This document shows, in pieces, positions 46,942 to 55,041 of a DNA stretch of 64,000 bases; position 1 is the first letter of the stretch, and each line of letters opens with the position of its first letter. The stretch is from Pseudomonas maumuensis. Lineage in GTDB: Bacteria; Pseudomonadota; Gammaproteobacteria; Pseudomonadales; Pseudomonadaceae. The stretch spans positions 3,472,001-3,536,000 of the forward strand of contig NZ_CP077077.1 in NCBI RefSeq assembly GCF_019139675.1, written 5' to 3'. The translations under genes were made by a program, and so were the position numbers. Below the pieces are notes generated by a model. That model saw only the letters and a list, made by a program, of their open reading frames with translations, was not told where the DNA came from and ran no database searches.

Positions 46942-47100
46942 TATCGTTCAACCACCCATCCACATCGCCACCGCCCAACGAGCAATCCGGCGGTGGCGTC
47001 CTGTGTGAAAGCTCCACCAGCCTGCCCCTGACGCAGCACCCCGGAAAAAAAGGCGCCCCGAAGGGTAATGCCAGTCAGTTAAGCGATAGGGGCCGCTTTG

Positions 47101-47130
47101 CGGCCCATCGCCGGCAAGCCGGCTCCCACA
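47101..47130 (+). repeat. REP sequence, first copy
   Basis: It contains CCATCGCCGGCAAGCCGGCT followed by CCCAC, an REP type common in the P. putida group. It forms an inverted pair with 47165-47192. Confidence 0.75.
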
Positions 47131-47164
47131 AATACAGCGCAGGCCTCACTAAATGCGCGGTCCC

Positions 47165-47192
47165 TGTGGGAGCCGGCTTGCCGGCGATGGGT
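47165..47192 (-). repeat. REP sequence, second inverted copy
   Basis: GTGGGAGCCGGCTTGCCGGC followed by GATGG is the complement of the first copy, giving a BIME/REPIN-like arrangement. Confidence 0.75.
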
Positions 47193-47318
47193 TGTGTAGC
47201 AGCCCCAGTGACGCTAACTGACAGGTATTACCCCGAAGGGCGCCCAAAAGGGCATGACGATCACGGGAGCAGCGTCAACTCGGAGCGACTTCGTCATGCC
47301 CGCCCAGCACACCGAGCC

Positions 47319-48742
47319 TCAGCGCAGCATCAGACGCAGCAGCGCCTGGGTGAGGCGACCGTAGGGCGGTTTGAGCAGGAAGCTGCCGTTGCGCTTGGCT
47401 TGATAGAAAATCGGCCGCATCTTGCTGAATGTCTGGAAACCCTCTTCGGCGTGATAGTGGCCCAGCCCCGAGTGGCCGACCCCACCGAATGGCAGGTTCT
47501 CCTGCAGCACGTGCAGCATCACGCTGTTGACCGAGACACCGCCGGAGATCGTCTGTCGCAGCAGCGTCTCGACACGCCCCTGGTCCTCATCGAACAGGTA
47601 CAAGGCCAGTGGTCGTTCGTGGGCGTTGATGTAGTCCACCGCCTCTTCCAGCCGGCGATAACCGAGCACCGGCAGCACGGGCCCGAAGATCTCCTCCTGC
47701 ATGATGAGCATGTCGTCGCGCACGTCGAACACCAGATGCGGCGCCAGCTTGCCGACCCGGCGGGCGCCTTCGGCGTCGGCCAGGGCGACGACCCGCGCGC
47801 CCTTGTCGCGGGCATCGGCCAGCAGGGCTTCGACCCGTGCCATCTGGCGCGGGTTGATCATGCAGGTGTAGTCCGGGTTGTCGGCCAGCGGTACCGGGTA
47901 ATGACGGCTGACCGCCGCGCTCGCATGCTCGATGAACGCCTCTTCGCTGCCGGCCGCAGGAACAGATAGTCCGGGGCGACGCAGGTCTGCCCGGCATTGA
48001 GGCACTTGCCCCAGAGGATGGTGTCGGCGGCTTTGCGCAAGGGGTAATCGGGGGCCACCAGTGTCGGGGACTTGCCACCGAGTTCGAGGGTCACGGGGGT
48101 GAGGTTCTCGCTGCAGTTGCGCATGACCTGCCGGCCTACCGCAGGCGAGCCGGTGAAGATCAAATGATCGAACGGCAAACGCGAGAAGCCGTCGTTGATA
48201 CCGGGACCTGGCTGGATGACCGCTACCAGGTCCTCGGCAAAGCGCCTGCCCAGCAGCTCGGCCAGCAGCCGCCCGAAGTGGCTCGAATCGCTGGCGACCT
48301 TGATCATCGCGCGATTGCCGGCGGCCAGGGCGCCGCACAGCGGCCCCAAGGTCAGGTAGAGGGGGTAGTTCCAGGGCGCGGCAATGCCGATCACCCCGAG
48401 CGGCTGGGCGAGCACGGCCGCACGCCCGGGCTGGAACCAGAGACCGACTCCGCGCTGGCGCGGTTTCATCCAGCGTTTCAGGCTTTTGATCGCATGATTG
48501 ATTTCGCTGACCAAGCCAAAGATGTCCAGCAGTTTGGTCTCGTGTACCGAACGGTGGCCGAAGTCGCTGGAAATGGCCGCCGCGATCGCATCTGCGTGCT
48601 CCAGTACCAGCGCCTTGAGCGCTTGAAGGTTGGCTCGACGTGATACGTACGAGGGATAGCGTGCTTCGGCAAACGCCTGGCGCTGGAGGGTAAATACCTC
48701 GCGCATGCGCTCGACCGCCGGCGCGACTTGTTCAATGGACAT
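47319..48742 (-). pseudogene. Aldehyde dehydrogenase (coniferyl aldehyde dehydrogenase-like), frameshifted
   Basis: Two overlapping minus-strand frames together make one complete aldehyde dehydrogenase of about 475 residues. The first frame, from the ATG at 48742 (GGAG upstream), contains PWNYPLYLTLGPL, LELGGKSP with the general-base Glu, and NAGQTCVAPDYLFL with the catalytic Cys. After this point, near 47950-47965, the product continues in the other frame as AGSEEAFIEHASAA through EEIFGPVLPV and PFGGVGHSGLGHYH to LLRLMLR. The pattern fits loss of one base in a CTGCCGGCCGGC-like stretch. Either the gene is inactivated or the assembly has an error. It would oxidise the aldehydes made by the amine oxidases or the GMC enzyme. 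Confidence 0.82.
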
Positions 48743-48796
48743 GGGATGTACTCCGGGGTGGATTGCAAGGCTGCGCAGAGCCCGCGAACGGCTGCA

Positions 48797-49438
48797 TCAA
48801 CGCGCGCAGGCCTTGGCGCGCTCCAGGGCGAAGAAGGCGTAGTACAGCTGGATCATCATGTACGACCAGGTGACCAGGGCGATGGACAGGAAAATCGCCT
48901 TGGTGTCGTCGCCTGGGATCGGGTAGAAGTCGTAGATGCATGCCACGATCAATCCCGATATCGCCGCGACGGTCACGCCCAGCGCATGCAGGTGCTCACC
49001 CGCGCGGGCCAGCCTGGCGATGAAGTACGCCAGGTAGGCCGAATAGGCGCACCACATGACGACATAGAAGTAAGGCAATGGCTTGGCCATGAAGTCGCTC
49101 TTGATCATGACCAGCGTGCTGGCGAAGGTGATCGCGAAGATCGCCGCGTCCTTGAGCTTCGAAGGCTTGTAGTTGTGGGTCACCGCCATCAGGCCGAGCA
49201 CCGTGACGATGGGGATGCCGAAGCCTCGGGAGAAGGCATCGCAGAAGAACGAGATGCCATAGGAGATCTGCGATTGGGTCAGCAGGAAGATCAACAGGTT
49301 GCTGCCGGAAAACGCGACGATCAACCACTCCATCCCCAGCAGGAAATTGCCCTTGCGCAGAAACTTGATGCCATAGATGCCCCCGGACGCGATCAGGAGC
49401 ACACAGGTGAGCAAGGCGAAAACATCTTTGGTTTCCAT
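48797..49438 (-). CDS. Integral membrane protein of unknown function
   Basis: The 213-aa protein has about six or seven membrane segments, starting METKDVFALLTCVLLIASGGIYGIKF. The family is not recognised. Between an aldehyde dehydrogenase and a cytochrome c gene on the same strand, it could be a membrane component of substrate uptake or electron transfer. The start has only a weak purine-rich SD. Confidence 0.7.
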   Translation of the reverse strand: METKDVFALLTCVLLIASGGIYGIKFLRKGNFLLGMEWLIVAFSGSNLLIFLLTQSQISYGISFFCDAFSRGFGIPIVTVLGLMAVTHNYKPSKLKDAAIFAITFASTLVMIKSDFMAKPLPYFYVVMWCAYSAYLAYFIARLARAGEHLHALGVTVAAISGLIVACIYDFYPIPGDDTKAIFLSIALVTWSYMMIQLYYAFFALERAKACAR

Positions 49439-49471
49439 AGCGAAATTCTCTTTTCTATAGGATTCGGAACG

Positions 49472-50125
49472 TCATTTCGGCGCAGCGGCGAGCGAGGCAA
49501 GGTAATGGGCGAGCGCCTTGCGATCCGCCGGTGACAAGGTTGCGCTGATCGCCTTCATCGACCCGCTCGGATCGGTCCGCCGCCCCTCGGCAAAGGCATC
49601 CAGTTGTGCCAGGAGGTAGTCGGCGCCCTGCCCGGCCAGGCGGGGGAATGGCCCCTGCCCCAGCAGATGCTCACCATGGCAGGCCATGCAAGCGCCCGCC
49701 GCCGCCAGCTTGCCGCCTTGCGCGCGCAGGGCTGGATCGGAGTCGAACCCGTGGTTGTCGAGCGCCGGCTGACGCGCGTAGTAATCGCTCAGTTCGAGGA
49801 TCTGCTTTTCGGTCAGGCTCATGGCCAACGGCTGCATGTTCGGGTTCATGCGCTGGCCACTGGCAAAGTTGTGCAGTTGTGCCTTCAGGTACTCGGCGGG
49901 TTGCCCCGCCAGGCTCGGGTAACGCTGGTGCAGGGAGCTGCCTTGTTTACCATGGCAACCCAGGCAGGCATCCGCCGTGTGTGGCCAGGGCCCCTCTGCC
50001 TCGTAGGCCTGGGTGGTGGTGTCGAGATAGTCCAGCAGCCGGTACAGCCCAAGCAGGTCGCGCCCGAACAGGGCCAGCAGTACCACCAACGCTGCGCCGG
50101 TAGCCAACAACAGTTTCTTTTTCAT
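49472..50125 (-). CDS. Dihaem cytochrome c (c4-like) 2
   Basis: The 217-aa protein has an N-terminal hydrophobic anchor (KKKLLLATGAALVVLLALF) and two haem motifs, CLGCH and CMACH. It is a clear paralogue of the cytochrome at 40287 and shares the PSLAGQPAEYLKAQL, QMQPLA-like and DPSGSM segments. The ATG at 50125 follows GAGGAG. It is paired with amine oxidase 2, nine bases upstream. Confidence 0.88.
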   Translation of the reverse strand: MKKKLLLATGAALVVLLALFGRDLLGLYRLLDYLDTTTQAYEAEGPWPHTADACLGCHGKQGSSLHQRYPSLAGQPAEYLKAQLHNFASGQRMNPNMQPLAMSLTEKQILELSDYYARQPALDNHGFDSDPALRAQGGKLAAAGACMACHGEHLLGQGPFPRLAGQGADYLLAQLDAFAEGRRTDPSGSMKAISATLSPADRKALAHYLASLAAAPK

Positions 50126-50134
50126 GACCACTCC

Positions 50135-51622
50135 TCAAGCCTGACGCAGCGAAGCGAGTGCCTGCAGCGCGCCCTGATGACCCGAACGCACCGCGCCATC
50201 CATGTAGCCCGCCCAGATTTCGGCGGTTTCGGTCCCCGACCAGATCAGGTTGCCGCAGGCCGGACGCAGGGACTCGCCATGCTGGCTCCAGAAGCCGGGC
50301 GGGATTGCCGATACGCAGGTGATGCTCCATGGGTCGGCCTGCCCCCAGTCATGGTCGTGATAGCCGATGGGCTTCAGCGCTTCGTCACCCAGGGACCGTG
50401 CGTAGATTTGCGCCAACGCACGCTGCGCCGCGGCAGGTTCGGACGGCACCATGGCGTTGACGATAAAAGCGTTGATCACGCCGATTTCGCCATTGGGCGG
50501 CGAGTTGTCCCACGCCCACAGCACCTGCCCCTTCACCTCTACGGTGTGGCCATTGAGCCCCTTGTCGCGCCAGAACGGCCGCTTGTAGACCATGGCGGTC
50601 TTGCGTGCCGGGCTGTGGGCGGGCCAGGCACGTTGCAGCGCGGCCCGGCCTTCGGGGAGTGCGGGCTGAAAGCGTACCTGGTTGCACAGCGCAGGATGGA
50701 TCGCCACGATGACCCGGCGTGCGCGGACCTCGCCCTGGTCGGTGACCAGCCTCACCACCTCACGGTCCCAGTCGGCGATCTCGCGCACCGGGCAGGCCAG
50801 GCGCAGCTTGTCACCCAGCGCCTCGGCCATGCGCGTGCACAACAGCTGCGAGCCGCCGACGAAGCGTGTGCCCTGCGCACTGTCCTTGATCGAGTCGAGC
50901 TTCATGTAGTCGCAGCTCGCCGAATTGATCATCGACAGGAAATGCAACAACCCCATCCTGGCCGGTGGCACGCCGCCGGTGAGGGTCAGACTGGTGTCCC
51001 ACCCCGATCGCTCTTCGGGCTTGATGCCTTGCCGGGCCAGCCACTCGCCCACCGAGAGCTTGTCCAGCTCCGCAACCCTTGGCGAAGTCCAGGGGGCGCC
51101 AGAGGGCACGACCTTGGACAGTTCGCTGAGCTTGGCGCCGATGCGCTCGTCCGTGCCGAAGGTGCCGTGCAGGTCGACCTCGAGCCGCCCTTCCCCGCCA
51201 AGCACCACGGTCTTGCCCTGGTAGTAGGTCGGAAAAGTGTCTATCTGGAGTTCACGCGCCAGGTCGGCCACCGCAGTTTGCCCAGGCCCGATCCACTGGC
51301 CGCCGGCTTCGGAGATCTGGCCCCCGCCCAAGTCATGGTTCAGCACCCGGCCGCCGACACGATTGCGTGCCTCCAGCACCACGAATGACTGGCAACCTGC
51401 ATTCTGCAGGTCGCGTGCGGCGGTCAGCCCGGCCATGCCGGCACCGATGATCGCGACGTCGAGCACGCCATCGTCGCTGTCGCGAACGCGGGCCGTGCCT
51501 TCGGCGGCGCTCGCCGGCAACGCGTGCAGGCCCAGGCCACCGACGGCCGCCGTGGCGCCGGCGAACTTCAGCAATTGCCGACGCTTGAGATCGAATGAAT
51601 TGGAGGGGGGCTTTTCAGCCAT
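50135..51622 (-). CDS. Flavin-dependent monoamine oxidase 2, Tat-exported
   Basis: The 495-aa protein has a Tat signal with LKRRQLLKFAG and a SAA-type cleavage site, then VAIIGAGMAGLTAARDLQNAG and C-terminal LIWSGTETAEIWAGYMDGAV. It is a paralogue of amine oxidase 1 with the same length and domain order. The start follows GAGG. Together with its cytochrome it forms a second oxidase/cytochrome pair, in opposite orientation to the first, so one may handle a different amine or a later amine in the same route. Confidence 0.87.
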   Translation of the reverse strand: MAEKPPSNSFDLKRRQLLKFAGATAAVGGLGLHALPASAAEGTARVRDSDDGVLDVAIIGAGMAGLTAARDLQNAGCQSFVVLEARNRVGGRVLNHDLGGGQISEAGGQWIGPGQTAVADLARELQIDTFPTYYQGKTVVLGGEGRLEVDLHGTFGTDERIGAKLSELSKVVPSGAPWTSPRVAELDKLSVGEWLARQGIKPEERSGWDTSLTLTGGVPPARMGLLHFLSMINSASCDYMKLDSIKDSAQGTRFVGGSQLLCTRMAEALGDKLRLACPVREIADWDREVVRLVTDQGEVRARRVIVAIHPALCNQVRFQPALPEGRAALQRAWPAHSPARKTAMVYKRPFWRDKGLNGHTVEVKGQVLWAWDNSPPNGEIGVINAFIVNAMVPSEPAAAQRALAQIYARSLGDEALKPIGYHDHDWGQADPWSITCVSAIPPGFWSQHGESLRPACGNLIWSGTETAEIWAGYMDGAVRSGHQGALQALASLRQA

Positions 51623-51700
51623 TTCGGGAGCCTCGCACGGTTGTAGTTTGAGTACGCGCCCTCTTCGGGGGGCGTGTGGAACGGCTGACCAACCTGCGGT

Positions 51701-52417
51701 TCACGCGCCAAGCGCAAGGCGCAGCGAGCGTCGGCGCAACTGCACGCCGAACAGCACCATCCAGAACGGGAAGATCAGCACCACGATGACCAGCAGGGCA
51801 TTGGTCAGGGCATCGAGCTGCGGGAAAAACCCCGCGATGAAGTACAGGCCGAAGCACCAGCCGACGATCTTCAGCGGCAACAGGATCGAAGCCCCCCAAC
51901 CGGCCTGCTTCAACTGGCTGCCGACCACCAGCCCCCAGAACAGCACGACCGGCCCCTCGCACCACCACAGCCCGCGTTGGCTGCCCACCGCGATGCTGGT
52001 CCAGGTGACTTCGGCGGCGGCCTGCACCGCCGGTGAGCCGCCCTGGTGAAGCGCCGCGAGGGGGTTGAGCACCGACAGCTGCAAGCCGGCGCCGACCACG
52101 CCCAGCACCACGTAAGTGGTAATGGCCAGGGCGGCCACGTCACCCAATGCGCCGGCCTGGTCACGGAACGCCCGCCAGAGGTAGCCGCCGATCACCAGCA
52201 ACGGCAGGTAGAAACCCAGCAGGTCGGCGAACATCGACAGCCTGAAGTACTGCCGCAGCTGCGCTGGCAAACTCAGCATCTGCGCGCCATCCAGGGTCAC
52301 CGTCATGTCGCCGTGGGTCACCATCAGCATGAAGCCGACGTTCAGGTAGGCAAACAGACCGCCCAGGATCGCGGCCCAGGCCGTTATCCGGACGGCATCG
52401 TTCGTATTGCTGTTCAT
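51701..52417 (-). CDS. Integral membrane protein of unknown function
   Basis: The 238-aa protein has about six or seven predicted membrane helices, beginning MNSNTNDAVRITAWAAILGG. No family is recognised. It lies between the DadA-like oxidase and amine oxidase 2 in a same-strand run, so it is probably part of the same unit. GGAG precedes the ATG. Confidence 0.7.
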   Translation of the reverse strand: MNSNTNDAVRITAWAAILGGLFAYLNVGFMLMVTHGDMTVTLDGAQMLSLPAQLRQYFRLSMFADLLGFYLPLLVIGGYLWRAFRDQAGALGDVAALAITTYVVLGVVGAGLQLSVLNPLAALHQGGSPAVQAAAEVTWTSIAVGSQRGLWWCEGPVVLFWGLVVGSQLKQAGWGASILLPLKIVGWCFGLYFIAGFFPQLDALTNALLVIVVLIFPFWMVLFGVQLRRRSLRLALGA

Positions 52418-52478
52418 GATTGCTCCAAGTTTGCGAGCGCGAGTCGGCCTCAGGCGGCCGGCCTGCGCTGTCGAGGGG

Positions 52479-53903
52479 TTACTGGGCCTGGGCGGCCCGG
52501 ACTTTGCGATTCAGATGGCGGTCGAGCCCATTCACACCCGCCAGGGCGGCCTGCATGGCGCACCACTGCAACGGTTCGGGCAAGGTCGAAGGCGTCTTGT
52601 GGCGCAGCGCCGCCAGCAGCGGATGCTCGATCCCGCCGATGCGTTCGGCCAACAGGTGGCCAACCAGCGACTGGGTACCGACGCCATGCCCGGAGCAACC
52701 GGCGCTGTAGAGGATGTTGTGCCGGGCACCCGTGGCGCCGACCACGGGCAAGGCGTCGTAAGCCAGGCTGATGTAACCGCTCCAGCAAGCACGGATCGGC
52801 GTACCGCGAAGCGTCGGGAAGCGCTCGCCCAAGGCTTGTTGCAAAGCCTTGTAGGCGGACAGGTCCGGCTGGTTGGGCGTGGCCGAGCCGTAGGCATAGC
52901 CAAGCTGCTTGGTGGTGACCAGCAAGGTGTCACGCGCCGTCAGGCGATGACTCTCCATGGTCCAGTGCGGGGTGACGATCCCTTCCCTGCCCTGCCATCC
53001 CAAGGTCTGTAGCTGCGCCTTGGACAATGGGGTGGTCTCGATCGCCGAAACTCGCAGCGGCACCACCTTGTCGCGCAGCAGCCCCAACTGCGGCGTATAG
53101 GCATTGGTGGCCAAAACCATGAACGGCGCGCTGGCACTGCCGCGCTCGCTGCGGCAGATGACGGTTGCGCCTTCCTGATAGGACAGCAGCCGGGTCTGCT
53201 CGAACAGCCGCACCCCGGCCCGCAGGGCGGCGCGGCGCAGGCCCATGACGTACTTGCCGGGATCGAGCGTGCCACCGTGCTGCGTACAGCCGAACAAAAA
53301 CGCTGGCGGGATACCGCGCGCGCGCATTTCATCGGGCTCGACGAAGCGTGTGACAGAGCCCAGTTGCTGCCCGAGCGCCATGCCATGGCGCAGCTTCTTC
53401 TCCTGGGACGGATGCACAGCGGCGCGAATGATGCCGGAGGGGTTGTAGTCGCAGTCGATGGCCAGTTCACGCAGGCGCCGTTCCACGTAGCTGACGCCTT
53501 CATCGTAGAACGCGACGATTTTCCGCGCCTGCTCAACGCCCACCCGTTTGTGGAACAGCTCGAATTCCACACCCATGCTGCCGGCCAGGTACCCGGCGTT
53601 GCGCCCACTGGCGCCGAAGCCTGCGAAGTCCTGCTCCAGAACCACCACGCTGGCACCCAGCGCAGTCAGCTCCAGTGCCGTGGACAGGCCGGCAAAACCT
53701 GCGCCGATGATGACCACGTCGGCGCTGACATCGCCTTCCAGGGCGGGTTGCACATCGTCCGGGCGTTCGACCCAGCCGCCTAGCAGGCGGAACTGCTGCG
53801 AACCGGGGTTTGGCTGCGGTGTGTCGCTGAAAGTGTTCATGCACGCGCTCCAGGCAGCGGTGGAACCGCTGGGCGGCTGACGCTTGAGAAGCGGCTGGCA
53901 CAC
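52479..53903 (-). CDS. FAD-dependent oxidoreductase, DAO/DadA family (PuuB-like)
   Basis: The 474-aa protein has the FAD motif DVVIIGAGFAGLSTALELTALG (about residues 62-83), FGASGRNAGYL, and C-terminal YSAGCSGHGVGTQSLVGHL. The layout resembles gamma-glutamylputrescine oxidase and related enzymes that oxidise amines or D-amino acids. The ATG at 53903 follows GGAGGATCGCC and is preferred over an internal ATG at 53840. It is the first gene of the minus-strand unit that continues through amine oxidase 2, with operator site 3 upstream. Confidence 0.85.
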   Translation of the reverse strand: MCQPLLKRQPPSGSTAAWSACMNTFSDTPQPNPGSQQFRLLGGWVERPDDVQPALEGDVSADVVIIGAGFAGLSTALELTALGASVVVLEQDFAGFGASGRNAGYLAGSMGVEFELFHKRVGVEQARKIVAFYDEGVSYVERRLRELAIDCDYNPSGIIRAAVHPSQEKKLRHGMALGQQLGSVTRFVEPDEMRARGIPPAFLFGCTQHGGTLDPGKYVMGLRRAALRAGVRLFEQTRLLSYQEGATVICRSERGSASAPFMVLATNAYTPQLGLLRDKVVPLRVSAIETTPLSKAQLQTLGWQGREGIVTPHWTMESHRLTARDTLLVTTKQLGYAYGSATPNQPDLSAYKALQQALGERFPTLRGTPIRACWSGYISLAYDALPVVGATGARHNILYSAGCSGHGVGTQSLVGHLLAERIGGIEHPLLAALRHKTPSTLPEPLQWCAMQAALAGVNGLDRHLNRKVRAAQAQ

Positions 53904-53959
53904 ATGGCGATCCTCCTGCGGCTTGTTGTTGTTTTTTTGACTCTACTGCGCTGATCGAT

Positions 53960-53979
53960 TTAACGCAACTAGTGTTATG
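53960..53979. promoter_or_regulatory. Putative TetR operator, site 3
   Basis: TAACGCAAC-TAGT-GTTAT lies about 60 bases before the DadA-like gene. In the direction of transcription all three strong sites read ATAAC-N4-GTTGCGTTA. Confidence 0.6.
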
Positions 53980-54077
53980 TATTTAAATCAAGAGCGTCCT
54001 TGGCGAGGCTCGCGAGGGGTACGTACAGGGTCAGGACGATGTGCCTGTGACGCTCGCTGCCACAGGCGGCACACACT

Positions 54078-55031
54078 TCAAGGCAAAGCTTTCCCCGGTC
54101 CGCGCCGGGAAAACAGCAACGGTCCATCCTCGCCACCGGCCAGCACGGCGGTCAGCGACACACCATCCTCGCGGCGTGACAGCGTGAACGTCCGCCCAAC
54201 ATCCTCGCTGCGCGCCTGCAGGCCATCGAGCCCCACCGCTACCACTTGCTGGCCGTCCACAGCGATGGAGGTGATCGAACTGCGGCTGTCCAGCGCAATG
54301 CGCTGCCACGACGCGCCGTCAGGCGTCCCGCGCAACAAGGTGCCACGCTGGCCCCCCACCAACAGTCCGCCATCGGGCAACACGGCGCCCGTCCAGAGCG
54401 TGCCGTCGTAGCCGGTGTCCAGGTATCGCCAGGTCTGCCCCCGGTCGTCGGAGCGCAACAGCTGCCCGCGTTCGGCCGTGGCATAGAGCGTCTGCTGACG
54501 ACCATCGACGAACAGGCTCATCAGGTTGAGGTCCGCGCGGCCTGCGCCTGCCGGCGCCGGCAAATCGCGCTCGGTCCAGGTCGCCCCGCCATCGTCGGTG
54601 GTCAGCACCAGCGACCACAGCCCCACCGCCACGCCCCGCAGGTTGTCGAAGAAGTGAACGGCGAACAGCGGCCTGTCCTGGTCAGGGGTCAGGCGCTGAA
54701 CCTGCCAATGCTCGCCGCCATCGTCGCTGGCAACAATCGCCCCCCAATGGCCCACCGCCCAGCCATGCCTGGCATCGGCGAAGCTGACGCCGGTCAGGCT
54801 GCTGGACACGGGCACGGCGCGGGCCTGGCGGTAGCTGCGCCCGTGGTCATCGGAAAGCAGCACGATGCCGTGGTCGCCCACCGCGACCACCCGCTTCTGC
54901 GCCCAGGCAGCCCCCAACAGCATGGCCTGGGCAGCGTGCGCGACAGGCGCCGCCGACACCGCTTCGAGGGCACCGGCCATAGCGGACACGCCCAATAAAA
55001 TGACGCCCAACAGTGTTTTCAGGTATCCCAT
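54078..55031 (-). CDS. YCF48/BNR-repeat beta-propeller, exported
   Basis: The 317-aa protein has a signal peptide (LLGVILLGVSAMAGALEAV) and repeated BNR/Asp-box-like units such as LSDDHGRSYR, ASDDGGEHWQ, TTDDGGATWT and RSDDRGQTWR. YCF48-type proteins are often encoded with MMPL transporters and DUF1302/DUF1329 proteins, as here. A periplasmic assembly or substrate-carrier role is inferred. It lies ten bases after the transporter. Confidence 0.83.
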   Translation of the reverse strand: MGYLKTLLGVILLGVSAMAGALEAVSAAPVAHAAQAMLLGAAWAQKRVVAVGDHGIVLLSDDHGRSYRQARAVPVSSSLTGVSFADARHGWAVGHWGAIVASDDGGEHWQVQRLTPDQDRPLFAVHFFDNLRGVAVGLWSLVLTTDDGGATWTERDLPAPAGAGRADLNLMSLFVDGRQQTLYATAERGQLLRSDDRGQTWRYLDTGYDGTLWTGAVLPDGGLLVGGQRGTLLRGTPDGASWQRIALDSRSSITSIAVDGQQVVAVGLDGLQARSEDVGRTFTLSRREDGVSLTAVLAGGEDGPLLFSRRGPGKALP

Positions 55032-55041
55032 ACCGCTCTCC

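Larger units (their letters stand above)
47066..47229. mobile_element. REP-containing MITE-like element
   Basis: The ends TAATGCCAGTCAGTTAAGC and GCTAACTGACAGGTATTA are imperfect inverted repeats. Inside is an inverted pair of REP sequences. CCCCGAAGGG is present on both sides, consistent with a 10-base target duplication. No coding capacity. Confidence 0.6.
47052..47244. terminator. Intrinsic terminator stem for the minus strand, split by an insertion
   Basis: GGCGCCC (47052-47058) and GGGCGCC (47238-47244) are complementary, and seven A lie before the left arm (T-tract for the minus strand). Joining the flanks across the duplicated CCCCGAAGGG restores GGCGCCC-TTCG-GGGCGCC-T7 on the minus strand, a standard terminator for the aldehyde dehydrogenase. 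Confidence 0.6.
46942..47318. other. Convergent intergenic region with terminator and MITE-like element
   Basis: 377 bases lie between the GMC gene and the convergent aldehyde dehydrogenase. No gene is present. It holds the split terminator stem and the REP-containing element described separately. Confidence 0.7.

Noticed and set aside
47101..47192. Repeated palindromic units that could suggest a CRISPR array
   Set aside because: There are only two copies, inverted to each other, of a known REP type; no regular spacers or cas genes are present.
49604..51388. 594-codon plus-strand open frame opposite the cytochrome c and amine oxidase 2 genes
   Set aside because: It is low-complexity mirror translation of two well-supported minus-strand genes.
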